Assembly (NCBI RefSeq): GCF_020054945.1
Contig: NZ_JAIHAU010000008.1
Span: 1-50,402, forward strand
Origin: Mahella sp.
Lineage (GTDB): Bacteria; Bacillota; Clostridia; Mahellales; Mahellaceae
Direction of reading: 5' to 3'
Length of the DNA: 50,402 bases
Below are positions 35,123-44,362 of this stretch, in pieces. The position numbers were made by a program, and so were the translations under genes. The notes beneath the pieces were generated by a model that was not told the origin of the DNA, made no database searches, and was given only the letters and a program-made list of their open reading frames with translations. Each line of letters opens with the position of its first letter. Positions within the stretch are counted from its first letter, which is position 1.

Positions 35123-36175
35123 TTAAAGCAAATCTTTTATAGCCTCCATAAGAGCGTCCACCAGTTTATCCTGCGGTACTTTTTCAACTATATTGCCGTT
35201 CTTAAATAGCAGGCCCTCGCCTTTACCACCGGCTATGCCCACGTCGGCTGCAGATGCCTCACCCGGGCCATTCACGGCACACCCCATAACGGCTATCTTC
35301 AACGGTTTCTTTATATGCTGGGTGCGCCGTTCGACTTCATTGGCTATCTCGATGAGGTCTATATTGCATCGGGCACATGTGGGGCATGATATTATCTCGA
35401 CACCTTCTTTGCGGAAGCCCAAAGCCTTGAGCATAGCTATACCGACACGCACCTCTTCCACAGGGTCGCCGGTCAACGACACGCGCAGCGTATCGCCTAT
35501 ACCCTCAGCCAGCAGCGTGCCTATTCCCACGCACGACTTTATGGTACCCGACCATACGGTGCCGGCCTCGGTAACGCCGACATGCAAGGGATAGTCCACC
35601 TGCCGGCTTATCAGACGATATGCTTCTATAGTGTCCATTACATCGGAAGATTTTATGGATATAACCATGTCATAAAAGCCCATATCCTCGAGCAATTTGA
35701 CATTATTTAAAGCGCTTTCGACCAGCGCCTCCGGCGTGCGCCCTTGGTACTTTGCCAATATATGCTTCTCCAAAGAGCCGGAATTAACGCCTATACGTAT
35801 GGGCACATTGTGCTCTTTAGCAGCGTCCACCACCGCTTTTACCCTTTCAATGCCTCCTATATTACCCGGATTTATGCGCAATTTATCGGCACCGTTGTCT
35901 ATAGCCGCTATGGCAAGGCGATAATCAAAATGTATATCGGCCACCAATGGTATGTGTATGCGCTGCTTAATGGCCTTCAAAGCGCGGGCTGACGGCATGT
36001 CAGGCACCGATACGCGGATTATATCGCATCCGGCCTTCTCCAGCATCAGTATCTGGCGTACGGTAGCATCGACATCCGATGTGTCTGTATTGGTCATCGA
36101 CTGGACCGCTATCGGATAATCTGTACCTATATACCTATCGCCTATCCTTATCGGCTTTGTCTTGTTTCGTTTCAA
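35123..36175 (-). CDS. ispG: 4-hydroxy-3-methylbut-2-enyl-diphosphate synthase
   Basis: A 350-aa [4Fe-4S] enzyme of the non-mevalonate (MEP) pathway. The TIM-barrel N-terminus (PIAVQSMTNTDTSD) and the cluster ligands in ISCPTCARCNIDL and CAVNGPGEA are present, together with GKGEGLLFKNG. The start is taken as TTG at 36175 because GAGGG lies five bases upstream; the ATG at 36181 directly abuts that site. It is next to rseP and near dxr, so two MEP enzymes share the operon. Confidence 0.95.
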   Translation of the reverse strand: MKRNKTKPIRIGDRYIGTDYPIAVQSMTNTDTSDVDATVRQILMLEKAGCDIIRVSVPDMPSARALKAIKQRIHIPLVADIHFDYRLAIAAIDNGADKLRINPGNIGGIERVKAVVDAAKEHNVPIRIGVNSGSLEKHILAKYQGRTPEALVESALNNVKLLEDMGFYDMVISIKSSDVMDTIEAYRLISRQVDYPLHVGVTEAGTVWSGTIKSCVGIGTLLAEGIGDTLRVSLTGDPVEEVRVGIAMLKALGFRKEGVEIISCPTCARCNIDLIEIANEVERRTQHIKKPLKIAVMGCAVNGPGEASAADVGIAGGKGEGLLFKNGNIVEKVPQDKLVDALMEAIKDLL

Positions 36176-36185
36176 ATACATCCCT

Positions 36186-37199
36186 CTATCTCATTATATC
36201 GTGGAAGGTAACTGCTATCATAAACAGCATCAAAATGACAAGACCCGCAAAGTGTATCATACCTTCCTTTTCTCTGTCTATAGGCTTGCCGCGTATGCCC
36301 TCTATAGCAAGGAAAACTATGCGGCTGCCATCCAAAGCCGGAAACGGGACCAGATTTATCAGGCCAACATTCAGGCTTATAATAGCCACCAACCATAAGA
36401 GATCCACGACGCCTTGGCTCGCGGCCTGACCGACTATTTCCACAATACCGTACGGCCCCATAACCTGATCGAAACCGTGGCCTATTAATAGCTGGCCTAT
36501 ACCTACTATCATCATCTTGGTCATATCATAAACCTGCACAAAGCTGTAACCTACAGCCCTGAAAAACGATACCTTTTGCATTTGGCCCTTAAAGGTTATG
36601 CCTATCTGAGCTGTTTGCGTTTCAGCATTGTACTCCGGAGTCACTTCAATCTCCAAGCGCTTGCCATCGCGTTCTATAACGGCATCCAAAGCCTTACCGG
36701 GATTAGCTGACACTATAGCTCTGGCGTCATCGGCGCTTTCCACTGCCTTACCTTCTATGGATATAAATCGATCCCCGGGCTGTAAACCGGCTTGCTGAGC
36801 CGGCGTGTCAGGTACTACCGTATCCACCACCGGCAAATAAACCGCTATACCCACCATAAAAGTAATGACAATAAGAAGCAGTATGGTCAATACAAAATTC
36901 ATGGCAGGACCTGCTGCAATAACAGCTATACGCTTTAACACAGACTGATTATTAAAAGCGCGCTCGTCGTCCGACTGTTCATCCTCTCCCAGCATCCTTA
37001 CAAACCCGCCTATAGGCAAAACCCGTATGGCATAATCGGTCTCTCCCCTGTGAAACTTATATAAAGCAGGCCCCATGCCTATGGCGAATTCCTCCACCTT
37101 TATACCCACGGCTTTGGCCACTATAAAATGGCCGAATTCATGAAATATAATAAGTACGCCAAAGGCTATTATGGCAATTATTATGGTGGTAGGTGTCAA
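36186..37199 (-). CDS. rseP: RIP metalloprotease RseP
   Basis: A 337-aa site-2 intramembrane protease. The zinc motif HEFGH is at residues 20-24 within the first helix; a PDZ domain occupies about 125-195 (AGLQPGDRFISIEG), and the second active-site segment LVPFPALDGSR is near 285. In Firmicutes it cleaves anti-sigma factors and signal peptide remnants. The start is TTG at 37199 with AAAAGGATG upstream. It lies six bases after dxr. Confidence 0.94.
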   Translation of the reverse strand: MTPTTIIIAIIAFGVLIIFHEFGHFIVAKAVGIKVEEFAIGMGPALYKFHRGETDYAIRVLPIGGFVRMLGEDEQSDDERAFNNQSVLKRIAVIAAGPAMNFVLTILLLIVITFMVGIAVYLPVVDTVVPDTPAQQAGLQPGDRFISIEGKAVESADDARAIVSANPGKALDAVIERDGKRLEIEVTPEYNAETQTAQIGITFKGQMQKVSFFRAVGYSFVQVYDMTKMMIVGIGQLLIGHGFDQVMGPYGIVEIVGQAASQGVVDLLWLVAIISLNVGLINLVPFPALDGSRIVFLAIEGIRGKPIDREKEGMIHFAGLVILMLFMIAVTFHDIMR

Positions 37200-37205
37200 T
37201 ATACA

Positions 37206-38366
37206 TCATCCTTTTGCTAAATTATTTACAAACCTTCTGGTTTGCTCATCAACGCTATATATCTCATCCAAAGATGGATTGGGCAACGGTACATGGGCTT
37301 GCATAGCCTTCTCTATTATATCGGCTATATCAGTAAAGCCTATACACCCCTTAAGGAATAGCTCTACGGCCATTTCATCGGCGGCATTGAGCACCGTCGG
37401 CATGCTGCCGCCTGTGTTCAATGCATTTTTAGCCAATTTAAGGCATTTGAACGCATCTATATCCGGATATTCGAAAGTCAGTTTACCTATGGCGCTCAAG
37501 TCAAGATCCTCTACCCCGGTGGGCAATCGCTCCGGATACGAGAAAGCATATCCTATGGCCAGGCGCATATCCGGTACACCCATTTGAGCTATTATGCTAT
37601 TATCCACAAATTCAACCATCGAATGCACTATGCTTTGAGGGTGCACCAATACATCGATTTGATGGGGCTGCACACCGAACAACCACCGGGCTTCTATTAT
37701 TTCAAAACCTTTATTCATCATGGTAGCCGAATCGATCGTTATCCTCTTACCCATATTCCAGTTGGGATGCTTTAGAGCCTGTTGTGGCGTAACCTGTTTT
37801 AAATCCTGTGCAGGCCAACCCTTGAATGGCCCGCCTGAAGCCGTAAGCAGTATCTTCTTAATTTCGCGATCCGGATTATATGACGCTTTAAGGCACTGGA
37901 ATATGGCCGAATGTTCGCTGTCTACCGGTATAATGCAGCCGCTGCCGCGTTTCAGCTCCGATTCAATGAGATGCCCTCCGGTCACCATAGCCTCTTTTGT
38001 CGCCAATGCTACGATTTTATTGTTTTTTATAGCGGCTAATGTCGGCTCCAATCCGGCAATGCCCACTACTGACACAAGTACTATATCAGCGTCATCGAGC
38101 ACAGCCAAACTGTTCACACCCTCCCGACCTGCGCGTATATCCTTGTCGGGCATACGCTGCCTCAATAAAGATGCCTTTTGCGCATCCGACACCGCTATGC
38201 AAAGCGGGTCAAACTCCTTTATTTGCAGCTCGAGAAGGTCTATATTGCCATAAGCGCTTAAGCCTGCAACCTCATAGCGGTCGCTGTGCATTCTTATGAT
38301 TTCTAATGCCTGCCGGCCTATAGAACCTGTAGAGCCCAGTATTACAATACGTTTCTTTTTTGGCAT
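37206..38366 (-). CDS. dxr: 1-deoxy-D-xylulose 5-phosphate reductoisomerase
   Basis: A 386-aa NADPH enzyme for the second step of the MEP isoprenoid pathway. The cofactor loop VILGSTGSIGRQAL (residues 8-21) and the metal/substrate motifs ALATKEAMV, PVDSEHSAIFQ, LTASGGPF and WNMGKRITIDSATMMNKG are intact. Isoprenoid output feeds UppS upstream in the same run. Fosmidomycin is the known inhibitor of this family. Confidence 0.96.
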   Translation of the reverse strand: MPKKKRIVILGSTGSIGRQALEIIRMHSDRYEVAGLSAYGNIDLLELQIKEFDPLCIAVSDAQKASLLRQRMPDKDIRAGREGVNSLAVLDDADIVLVSVVGIAGLEPTLAAIKNNKIVALATKEAMVTGGHLIESELKRGSGCIIPVDSEHSAIFQCLKASYNPDREIKKILLTASGGPFKGWPAQDLKQVTPQQALKHPNWNMGKRITIDSATMMNKGFEIIEARWLFGVQPHQIDVLVHPQSIVHSMVEFVDNSIIAQMGVPDMRLAIGYAFSYPERLPTGVEDLDLSAIGKLTFEYPDIDAFKCLKLAKNALNTGGSMPTVLNAADEMAVELFLKGCIGFTDIADIIEKAMQAHVPLPNPSLDEIYSVDEQTRRFVNNLAKG

Positions 38367-38369
38367 ATA

Positions 38370-39428
38370 TCATGCTTCTCCGAAGGAAAATAGGTCATTT
38401 CTTATAGCCTGAATTATTATAAGGGCTATAAGCGGCCCTACTATAACGCCTATAATGCCGAATATCTGCATGCCGACATAAAGCGCTATCAGCGATACCA
38501 ACGGATGCAGGCCCACATTATCGCTTACAAGCCTTGCCTGCAATACCTGACGCGATATACTCATCACGGCATACAATATAGCCAAGCCTATACCCAGCCA
38601 TATATCGCCTGCAAAAAAGCAGTATATTATCCAAGGTATAAACAGTATGGTAGGGCCTACTATAGGTAGTATATCGAGCAGGCCACTGATTATTCCCAGT
38701 ATCACGGCATAGTCGACACCAAGTATGAAAAAACCCGTGACGGTAATAGCGGTGCTTATGAGCACTAATAAAGCCTGCGTCCACAATAGCCGCCACGCCG
38801 AACCGAGCACATCAGACTGCATCCTATAAGCTTGCTTGCGCCATTTTTCCGGAATAGCATAAGAAAGCGTCCGGCCTATAACATGTTTATCCTTGCTTAT
38901 AATATATGTGGCCAACACAGTAAAAACTACAAAAAGCGTAGTGCCAGGCACAGCATTGAACATCTGTATTATCCAGTTCATAAAGATCTGCAATACCCGC
39001 TCCAGCCACTGGTATAATTGGCTTAAGGCCTGGTTTATTACGTTCACCGTTGCCGGCGACAACCCGCCATACCATTGGCGTATATTGTCCGCAACATCAG
39101 TAAACCATATCTGTATATCCGAATAATAAGAAGGCAATACATTTATAAGATTGCTTACCTCGGAAATGATAGCGGTTATACCCAGCGACAGTATGAGAGC
39201 GATTATTACCAATACAAGCACCAGCGCTATAAGCGAGGATACCGCTCGTGGTATTTTAAATTTCTCAACCATAACATTTACCAGCGGATCCATCAACAAA
39301 GCCGCTACAAATGCCACTACAAAAGGTCCTGCGTATTCAAACGCCAGCACTAACAAGAAATAGCCGCCCACAATAGCGGCGACAAACAGCCCTATCCTAA
39401 TCGCAAAAGTCTTGGTATCTTTATCCAT
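38370..39428 (-). CDS. ytvI: AI-2E family transporter, YtvI-like
   Basis: A 352-aa polytopic membrane protein with about seven hydrophobic helices. The C-terminal half has the family signature GVDYAVILGIISGLLDILP followed by VGP and later HPLVSLIALYVG. Members export peptides or small molecules or exchange ions; B. subtilis YtvI is sporulation-associated. The ATG at 39428 follows GGGAGGT; the longer frame upstream enters cdsA. The position between cdsA and dxr is not the common arrangement, so a link to cell-envelope synthesis is only a guess. Confidence 0.8.
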   Translation of the reverse strand: MDKDTKTFAIRIGLFVAAIVGGYFLLVLAFEYAGPFVVAFVAALLMDPLVNVMVEKFKIPRAVSSLIALVLVLVIIALILSLGITAIISEVSNLINVLPSYYSDIQIWFTDVADNIRQWYGGLSPATVNVINQALSQLYQWLERVLQIFMNWIIQMFNAVPGTTLFVVFTVLATYIISKDKHVIGRTLSYAIPEKWRKQAYRMQSDVLGSAWRLLWTQALLVLISTAITVTGFFILGVDYAVILGIISGLLDILPIVGPTILFIPWIIYCFFAGDIWLGIGLAILYAVMSISRQVLQARLVSDNVGLHPLVSLIALYVGMQIFGIIGVIVGPLIALIIIQAIRNDLFSFGEA

Positions 39429-39429
39429 T

Positions 39430-40236
39430 TTACCTCCCGAGTAATATTGCGGTATAAACATATACCAACGGCATAACATACACTATGCTGTCAAATCGGT
39501 CCAGCACCCCGCCGTGGCCAGGCATGAACTTGCCAAAATCCTTTATACCGTAATAACGCTTGACAGCCGATGCTGCGAGGTCACCTAACTGGGATATAAT
39601 CCCTGATAATAATGCTATTATGATATAATTATACCATGAAACATCGGCATATACCATGTTTTGAATGAATAAACCATATACCAAGCCTAAAACAGCGCTT
39701 ACAACAATGCCTCCTATAGAACCTTCAACGGTCTTTTTAGGGCTTATGCGCGGGCATAAAGGATGGCGCCCAAATAAATAACCGGCGAAATAAGCTCCAC
39801 TGTCGCATCCCCACGCAAAAAGCATGCCGCCTATTATCATTATAAAGCCTATATCAGACGGTATATGATTCAAAGCTATAATGGATACGAAGCCCGCCGA
39901 CGGATAGATCAGGCTAAATATCGTTGACTGCACGTCCAAAGCGCTGTACCGTTCGGAAAAAACCGGCAGCAGCATAGTCAGCATAGCAGCGAAAGCCAGC
40001 ACAAAGAACAGATATTGCATATCAAAAAATACAACCGTCAATGCCAGAGCCACAAGAGAAAGTATACTTATGGCGAGCACAAGATAAGTGCCTTTTAAAG
40101 CAAACGCTTTATGCAATTCAAATATCCCCGCCGCACCCAGGATCAGCATAGCCATATCCAGCAAAAACCCACGAAAGTACAATATAACGAGCAGTGCCGC
40201 TACACCTATAGCGGCACTGATAATCCTTTGTTTCAA
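39430..40236 (-). CDS. cdsA: Phosphatidate cytidylyltransferase
   Basis: A 268-aa membrane enzyme that makes CDP-diacylglycerol from phosphatidate and CTP. About seven transmembrane helices precede the CDS signature: SAVKRYYGIKDFGKFMPGHGG and then VLDRFDS near the C-terminus. The start is the TTG at 40236, giving MKQRII as in B. subtilis CdsA, with GGGGGT seven bases upstream; an in-frame ATG at 40251 lies before that site. It overlaps no gene and follows uppS by 16 bases. Confidence 0.94.
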   Translation of the reverse strand: MKQRIISAAIGVAALLVILYFRGFLLDMAMLILGAAGIFELHKAFALKGTYLVLAISILSLVALALTVVFFDMQYLFFVLAFAAMLTMLLPVFSERYSALDVQSTIFSLIYPSAGFVSIIALNHIPSDIGFIMIIGGMLFAWGCDSGAYFAGYLFGRHPLCPRISPKKTVEGSIGGIVVSAVLGLVYGLFIQNMVYADVSWYNYIIIALLSGIISQLGDLAASAVKRYYGIKDFGKFMPGHGGVLDRFDSIVYVMPLVYVYTAILLGR

Positions 40237-40252
40237 AATACTTACCCCCATA

Positions 40253-40993
40253 TCATATAGCGCCGTATCTTCTATGGCGGTTCTGATAATCTATTATCGC
40301 TTTCAAGTATTCGGCATCATCGAAATCCGGCCAATATAAATCGGAAAAATACATTTCGGTATACGCTATCTGATACAACAAAAAATTGCTTACACGTCGT
40401 TCCCCGCTGGTTCTTATGAGCAAATCGGGATCGGGCATGGAAGCCGTATAAAGATAGCCGCTGAAGGTATCTTGATCTATACCGGCATCGACGGGCAGTT
40501 TGCCGGCTTTTATGTCGCTGACAACAGCATTTATGGCATCCAATATTTCGGTACGCCCACCGTAGTTCAATGCAAGATTCAGCGTTAAACCAGTATTGCC
40601 GGCAGTATAATTCATAGCCCTCACAAGCTGCTCGTATGCCACTTGCGGCAACTCTTTTATGCGCCCTATAGATGTTATCCTGACATTATTCGCGTTTAAT
40701 TCTTCCACTTCTCTATTGAGGTATTCTACCAGCAATCTCATTAGGAAATTTACTTCTTCACTAGGCCGTTTCCAATTCTCAGTAGAAAAGGCATATAACG
40801 TCAAAAATTTTATGCCCAGCCTGGAGCTCATCTTAACTACGCTCCTTATAACCTCCATACCAGCCTTATGGCCCATAATCCGGGGTAATCCACGTCGCTT
40901 GGCCCATCTGCCATTGCCATCCATGATTATGGCAACATGCACAGGCAATTTATCTTTATCCACCGCCTGAAAAAGATCATCGCTCGAGGCCAT
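40253..40993 (-). CDS. uppS: Isoprenyl transferase (undecaprenyl diphosphate synthase)
   Basis: A 246-aa cis-prenyltransferase that builds the C55 carrier for peptidoglycan. The signature VAIIMDGNGRWAKRRG (catalytic Asp25) and GHKAGMEVIR are present, with the family C-terminal motif PDLLIRTSGERRVSNFLLYQ. Catalytic context ends in YWPDF. It links MEP-pathway isoprenoids (dxr, ispG downstream) to cell-wall synthesis. The start region has a poor ribosome binding site, so the first ten residues are less certain. Confidence 0.96.
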   Translation of the reverse strand: MASSDDLFQAVDKDKLPVHVAIIMDGNGRWAKRRGLPRIMGHKAGMEVIRSVVKMSSRLGIKFLTLYAFSTENWKRPSEEVNFLMRLLVEYLNREVEELNANNVRITSIGRIKELPQVAYEQLVRAMNYTAGNTGLTLNLALNYGGRTEILDAINAVVSDIKAGKLPVDAGIDQDTFSGYLYTASMPDPDLLIRTSGERRVSNFLLYQIAYTEMYFSDLYWPDFDDAEYLKAIIDYQNRHRRYGAI

Positions 40994-41018
40994 GCTTATA
41001 TCAGCTGCCTTCCCATAA

Positions 41019-41579
41019 TCATACTGTCATTATATCCTTTTCTTTCTGTTCGATGATGCTGTCGATTTCATTTATTTTATTGTCGGTAAGTTTCTGTATA
41101 TCGTCCTGTTGACGCTTCTCCTCATCCTCGCTTATATCGCCATCCTTTTTTTGCTTTTTTAATTGATCTATAGACTCCCTGCGTATATTCCTTACAGCTA
41201 CCTTTGCTTCTTCCCCCATCTTTCTGGCTATTTTGACCAATTCTTTGCGCCTCTCTTCGGTTAATTCCGGAATTAGAAGCCTTATTACCTTACCGTCGTT
41301 GGATGGATTTATACCGAGATCGGACTTCTGGATAGCCTTCTCCATATCCTTGATAATTTTCGGATCCCATGGGGCTATCACCAACAGGCGAGGCTCCGGC
41401 GATGTTATGTTACCAAGTTGAGTTATAGGGGTAGGTACGCCATAATAATCCACCATTATATTGTCTAAAATCTGGGGATTAGCCCTGCCAGTTCTCAACG
41501 TAGAAAGCTCTTTCTTTAAAGCATCTATAACCTTATTCATTCTTTGTTCGGTCATTTTATGCAATTCACTTGCAGCCAA
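41019..41579 (-). CDS. frr: Ribosome recycling factor
   Basis: A 186-aa protein that, with EF-G, splits post-termination ribosomes. [29 protein letters not shown] and the C-terminal helical arm are typical. Start TTG at 41579 with GGAGGG six bases upstream. It lies 18 bases after pyrH in the common pyrH-frr-uppS-cdsA order. Confidence 0.96.
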   Translation of the reverse strand: MAASELHKMTEQRMNKVIDALKKELSTLRTGRANPQILDNIMVDYYGVPTPITQLGNITSPEPRLLVIAPWDPKIIKDMEKAIQKSDLGINPSNDGKVIRLLIPELTEERRKELVKIARKMGEEAKVAVRNIRRESIDQLKKQKKDGDISEDEEKRQQDDIQKLTDNKINEIDSIIEQKEKDIMTV

Positions 41580-41597
41580 TGTTATCCCTCCTCATCA

Positions 41598-42305
41598 TCA
41601 TTTTATTACGGTGCCTATTTGCTCTCCTTCTACCACCTTTTTAATGTTATGCGATTTATCCAATCCGAACACTATTATAGGTATCTTATTATCCATACAC
41701 AGGGATATGGCGGTAGCATCCATAACACCCAGACCTCTGTCCAATACCTCTATGTAATTGAGGCTGTCGAGCTTGCATGCATCTTTGTCCTTTTTAGGAT
41801 CGGCATCATATACGCCATCTACGTTTTTGGCCAGCAAAATAACCTCCGCATCGATTTCCGCCGCTCGCAAAGCCGCCGTGGTATCTGTGGAGAAGTACGG
41901 ATTGCCGGTACCGCATGCAAATATGACCACGCGCCCTTTTTCAAGATGCCTCACCGCCCTGCGGCGTATATACGGCTCCGCTATCTGCCGCATTTCTATA
42001 GCTGTCTGAACCCTGGTCTGCTCGCCTTTGCGCTCCAGTATATCCTGAAGAGCCAGAGCATTTATTACAGTGGCCAGCATTCCCATATAATCTGCGGTGG
42101 TTCTGTCCATCTCTTGGTCATTTCTTCCTCGCCATATATTACCTCCTCCTACTACTATGGCTATTTCCACACCCATATTTTTTACTTCCATTATCTGATC
42201 GGCCACAATATTCAGCATGGTTTCATCTATTCCATAGCCTTTGTCACCGGCTAATGCTTCCCCGCTCAGTTTTAGCATGATACGCTTATATTTTGGAGAT
42301 GGCAA
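41598..42305 (-). CDS. pyrH: UMP kinase
   Basis: A 235-aa bacterial-type hexameric UMP kinase of the amino acid kinase fold. The sequence starts [14 protein letters not shown], and [16 protein letters not shown] and [18 protein letters not shown] are the phosphate and nucleotide loops. Start TTG at 42305 with AAGGAGG nine bases upstream. A strong terminator just upstream separates it from rpsB-tsf, so it probably has a separate promoter or relies on read-through. Confidence 0.96.
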   Translation of the reverse strand: MPSPKYKRIMLKLSGEALAGDKGYGIDETMLNIVADQIMEVKNMGVEIAIVVGGGNIWRGRNDQEMDRTTADYMGMLATVINALALQDILERKGEQTRVQTAIEMRQIAEPYIRRRAVRHLEKGRVVIFACGTGNPYFSTDTTAALRAAEIDAEVILLAKNVDGVYDADPKKDKDACKLDSLNYIEVLDRGLGVMDATAISLCMDNKIPIIVFGLDKSHNIKKVVEGEQIGTVIK

Positions 42306-42362
42306 ATCGAACTTCCTCCTTAATTTTTATGTAACTATTTTACCTATAATCGCGCCGCTCTT

Positions 42363-42395
42363 AAAAAAAGGAACACATCTATTGTGTTCCTTTTT
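42363..42395 (-). terminator. Terminator between tsf and pyrH
   Basis: On the minus strand a 13-bp perfect stem (GGAACACA/TGTGTTCC extended by A/T pairs) with a five-base loop and seven T. It is a near-ideal intrinsic terminator for rpsB-tsf. Confidence 0.85.
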
Positions 42396-42407
42396 GTTTC
42401 GCATCTT

Positions 42408-43031
42408 TTAAAATTGACAGCTGGCTACTTTTTCTAAGCCCTCGCCCATTTCATACCGGGTAAAACGGCGTATGTTTATATTTTCGCCAAATTTGGTTAT
42501 CTGTGCCGTAACAATGTCCTTTACTGCACGATCGGTATCACGTATAAACGGTTGCTCCAGTAAGCATACCTCTTTATAGAATTTGTCTATGCGGCCATCT
42601 ATGATTTTATCTAAAATATTTTCGGGCTTACCCTCATTAATGGCTTGCTGCCTTAATATTTCTTTTTCCTTTTCCAGGACATCGGCCGGCACATCCTCTT
42701 TAGCTACATAACGCGGATTAGCTGCTGCTATTTGCATAGCAATATCATGTACAAAAGAACGAAATTCTGCGGTATTAGCCACAAAATCGGTTTCGCAATT
42801 AACCTCTACCAGCACGCCTATCCTGCCGCCGCCGTGAATATAAGCATCTACTATGCCCTGAGACGCCACACGACCGGCCTTTTTCGCCGCTGCTGCCAAT
42901 CCTTTTTCTCTCAATATCTCAACAGCACGGTCCATATCGCCATCGGCTTCTATCAATGCACTTTTACAGTCCATCATACCGACGCCTGTCATTTCTCTTA
43001 ACTCTTTTACCTGTGAAGCTGTTATAGCCAT
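42408..43031 (-). CDS. tsf: Elongation factor Ts
   Basis: A 207-aa nucleotide exchange factor for EF-Tu. The N-terminal UBA-like part has the signature [16 protein letters not shown]. The core contains [15 protein letters not shown]. It is shorter than E. coli EF-Ts (283 aa), as in many Clostridia and thermophiles that carry a reduced C-terminal half. AGGAGG precedes the ATG. It follows rpsB by 18 bases. Confidence 0.96.
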   Translation of the reverse strand: MAITASQVKELREMTGVGMMDCKSALIEADGDMDRAVEILREKGLAAAAKKAGRVASQGIVDAYIHGGGRIGVLVEVNCETDFVANTAEFRSFVHDIAMQIAAANPRYVAKEDVPADVLEKEKEILRQQAINEGKPENILDKIIDGRIDKFYKEVCLLEQPFIRDTDRAVKDIVTAQITKFGENINIRRFTRYEMGEGLEKVASCQF

Positions 43032-43049
43032 TTTATCCTCCTCATACGT

Positions 43050-43862
43050 TTATAGGGTTTCCGGCACATCTATCTCATTTTCTGCAATGACATCTTCTGC
43101 CGGTTGACCGGCACTATAGTCATCCGCAACATCCGGCTCGGGTGCTTCCTGGGAAGACGTCTCCTCATCACCCAATTGCTCGCCTTGCTTAGCCTCCAAT
43201 ACAGCATCGGCTACCAGCTGGCTTATAAGCTTTATAGCACGTATAGCATCATCATTGCCGGGTATTACATAATCCACTTCATCGGGATCGCAATTGGTAT
43301 CTACGATAGCCACTATCGGTATGCCCAATATGCGAGCTTCGCTGACCGCTATATGCTCTTTACGTGGATCAACAACGTACATAGCCCCTGGAAGCGATCT
43401 CATATTTTTTATACCGTTCAGATTTTTTTCCAGTTTTTCCTTCTCCAGCCTTAGCTTTATAACCTCTTTTTTAGGGAGCATATCGAACGTGCCGTCCTGT
43501 TCCATGTTTTCCAGCTCGGTCAGACGCTGAACCCTCTGGCGGATGGTCTTAAAGTTGGTAAGCATGCCACCTAACCAGCGTTGATTTACATAATGCATTC
43601 CGCAGCGCTTGGCTTCTTCTTCTATAGCATCCTGCGCCTGCTTTTTGGTGCCGACAAACAGCACATCCTGGCCGCTCTCGGCTACCTCTTTTATAAATTT
43701 ATAGGCTATGTCCAAATTCTTTACCGTTTTCTGAAGATCGATAATATATATACCGTTTCTCTCGGTAAAGATATAAGGCGCCATTTTTGGATTCCACCGG
43801 CGTGTCTGATGACCGAAGTGCACTCCGGCTTCCAAAAGCTGTTTCATTGATACTACTGACAT
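43050..43862 (-). CDS. rpsB: 30S ribosomal protein S2
   Basis: A 270-aa small-subunit protein. Conserved parts are [32 protein letters not shown] and [13 protein letters not shown]. An acidic, Glu/Asp/Pro-rich C-terminal extension of about 40 residues ([20 protein letters not shown] region) exceeds the E. coli form and is of unknown use. AGGAGG lies upstream of the ATG. First gene of rpsB-tsf with a promoter and a structured leader. Confidence 0.97.
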   Translation of the reverse strand: MSVVSMKQLLEAGVHFGHQTRRWNPKMAPYIFTERNGIYIIDLQKTVKNLDIAYKFIKEVAESGQDVLFVGTKKQAQDAIEEEAKRCGMHYVNQRWLGGMLTNFKTIRQRVQRLTELENMEQDGTFDMLPKKEVIKLRLEKEKLEKNLNGIKNMRSLPGAMYVVDPRKEHIAVSEARILGIPIVAIVDTNCDPDEVDYVIPGNDDAIRAIKLISQLVADAVLEAKQGEQLGDEETSSQEAPEPDVADDYSAGQPAEDVIAENEIDVPETL

Positions 43863-43891
43863 TATATACCTCCTGAATTTAGTTATGCCTC

Positions 43892-43948
43892 CATCCGGTC
43901 ACTTTCTGCGACAACTTTATCAAAGCACTTATCGCCGAATCGCGGATG
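43892..43948 (-). promoter_or_regulatory. Structured rpsB leader, candidate S2 autoregulatory element
   Basis: Within the leader CATCCG (minus strand 43948-43943) pairs with CGGATG (43897-43892), enclosing GCGA/TCGC and an inner CTTT-gat-AAAG hairpin. A nested stem just before the S2 ribosome binding site suggests translational feedback by S2. No match to a named motif is claimed. Confidence 0.35.
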
Positions 43949-43967
43949 TGCGTATTTCACGACTAGT

Positions 43968-43997
43968 AGTATAACATAAAGTACTCGCTCTTTGCAA
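43968..43997 (-). promoter_or_regulatory. rpsB promoter
   Basis: Minus strand TTGCAA (43997-43992), 18-base spacer, TATACT (43973-43968). The predicted leader is about 100 bases. Confidence 0.55.
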
Positions 43998-44061
43998 CTA
44001 CATATTTTTCAAGACAAAACTCAACATGCGAACCTTATGTCTACACTACTCAGCAATACAG

Positions 44062-44214
44062 TTAAGCAATCTGCTGACTGACAGGCCTTATGCGCTCACG
44101 ATACCTTTCCACAGCATGATCTGTAACGAATATGGACATTCCAAGCAAGCAATCGCCTTTCTCTGCGCGCTTTTGTTTACACTGGCGCCGCAATGACTTT
44201 GCTTTAGAATGCAC
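44062..44214 (-). CDS. 50-aa basic protein, function unknown
   Basis: A short gene with start GTG at 44214 and GAGGAGGG six bases upstream; a possible -10 TATAAT lies at 44260-44255 on the same strand. The product is basic at the start (HSKAKSLRRQCKQKRAEKGDC) and has the segment IFVTDHAVERYRERIRP near residues 28-44. The HAxERxRER pattern is seen in some small toxin-like or nucleic-acid-binding families such as DUF4258, but too little of it is present to assign. It fills an otherwise empty stretch upstream of rpsB. It could be a truncated copy of a longer family. Confidence 0.5.
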   Translation of the reverse strand: MHSKAKSLRRQCKQKRAEKGDCLLGMSIFVTDHAVERYRERIRPVSQQIA

Positions 44215-44313
44215 CTCCGACCCTCCTCTTTTCAATTTATGTATTCATAAAATTATTATACCTTTATTTTTAACGGATGGGAATGGTTAGTTAACATCAT
44301 TTTTTTATGCACT

Positions 44314-44353
44314 TGTATCAAAAAAAGCGCCCGAAGGCGCTTTTTTTGATACA
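44314..44353. terminator. Terminator with 18-bp stem after the holin-superfamily gene
   Basis: TGTATC, seven A and GCGCC pair perfectly with GGCGC, seven T and GATACA around a CGAA tetraloop. The internal T7 acts as the U-tract in one direction and its complement in the other. It ends the minus-strand gene ten bases upstream and insulates the 50-aa gene. Confidence 0.7.
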
Positions 44354-44362
44354 TCAAATTAT

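Noticed and set aside
41544-42254. 236-codon open frame antisense to pyrH and frr
   Set aside because: Third-position shadow of conserved genes on the other strand; His/Tyr/Ile-rich translation typical of antisense frames.
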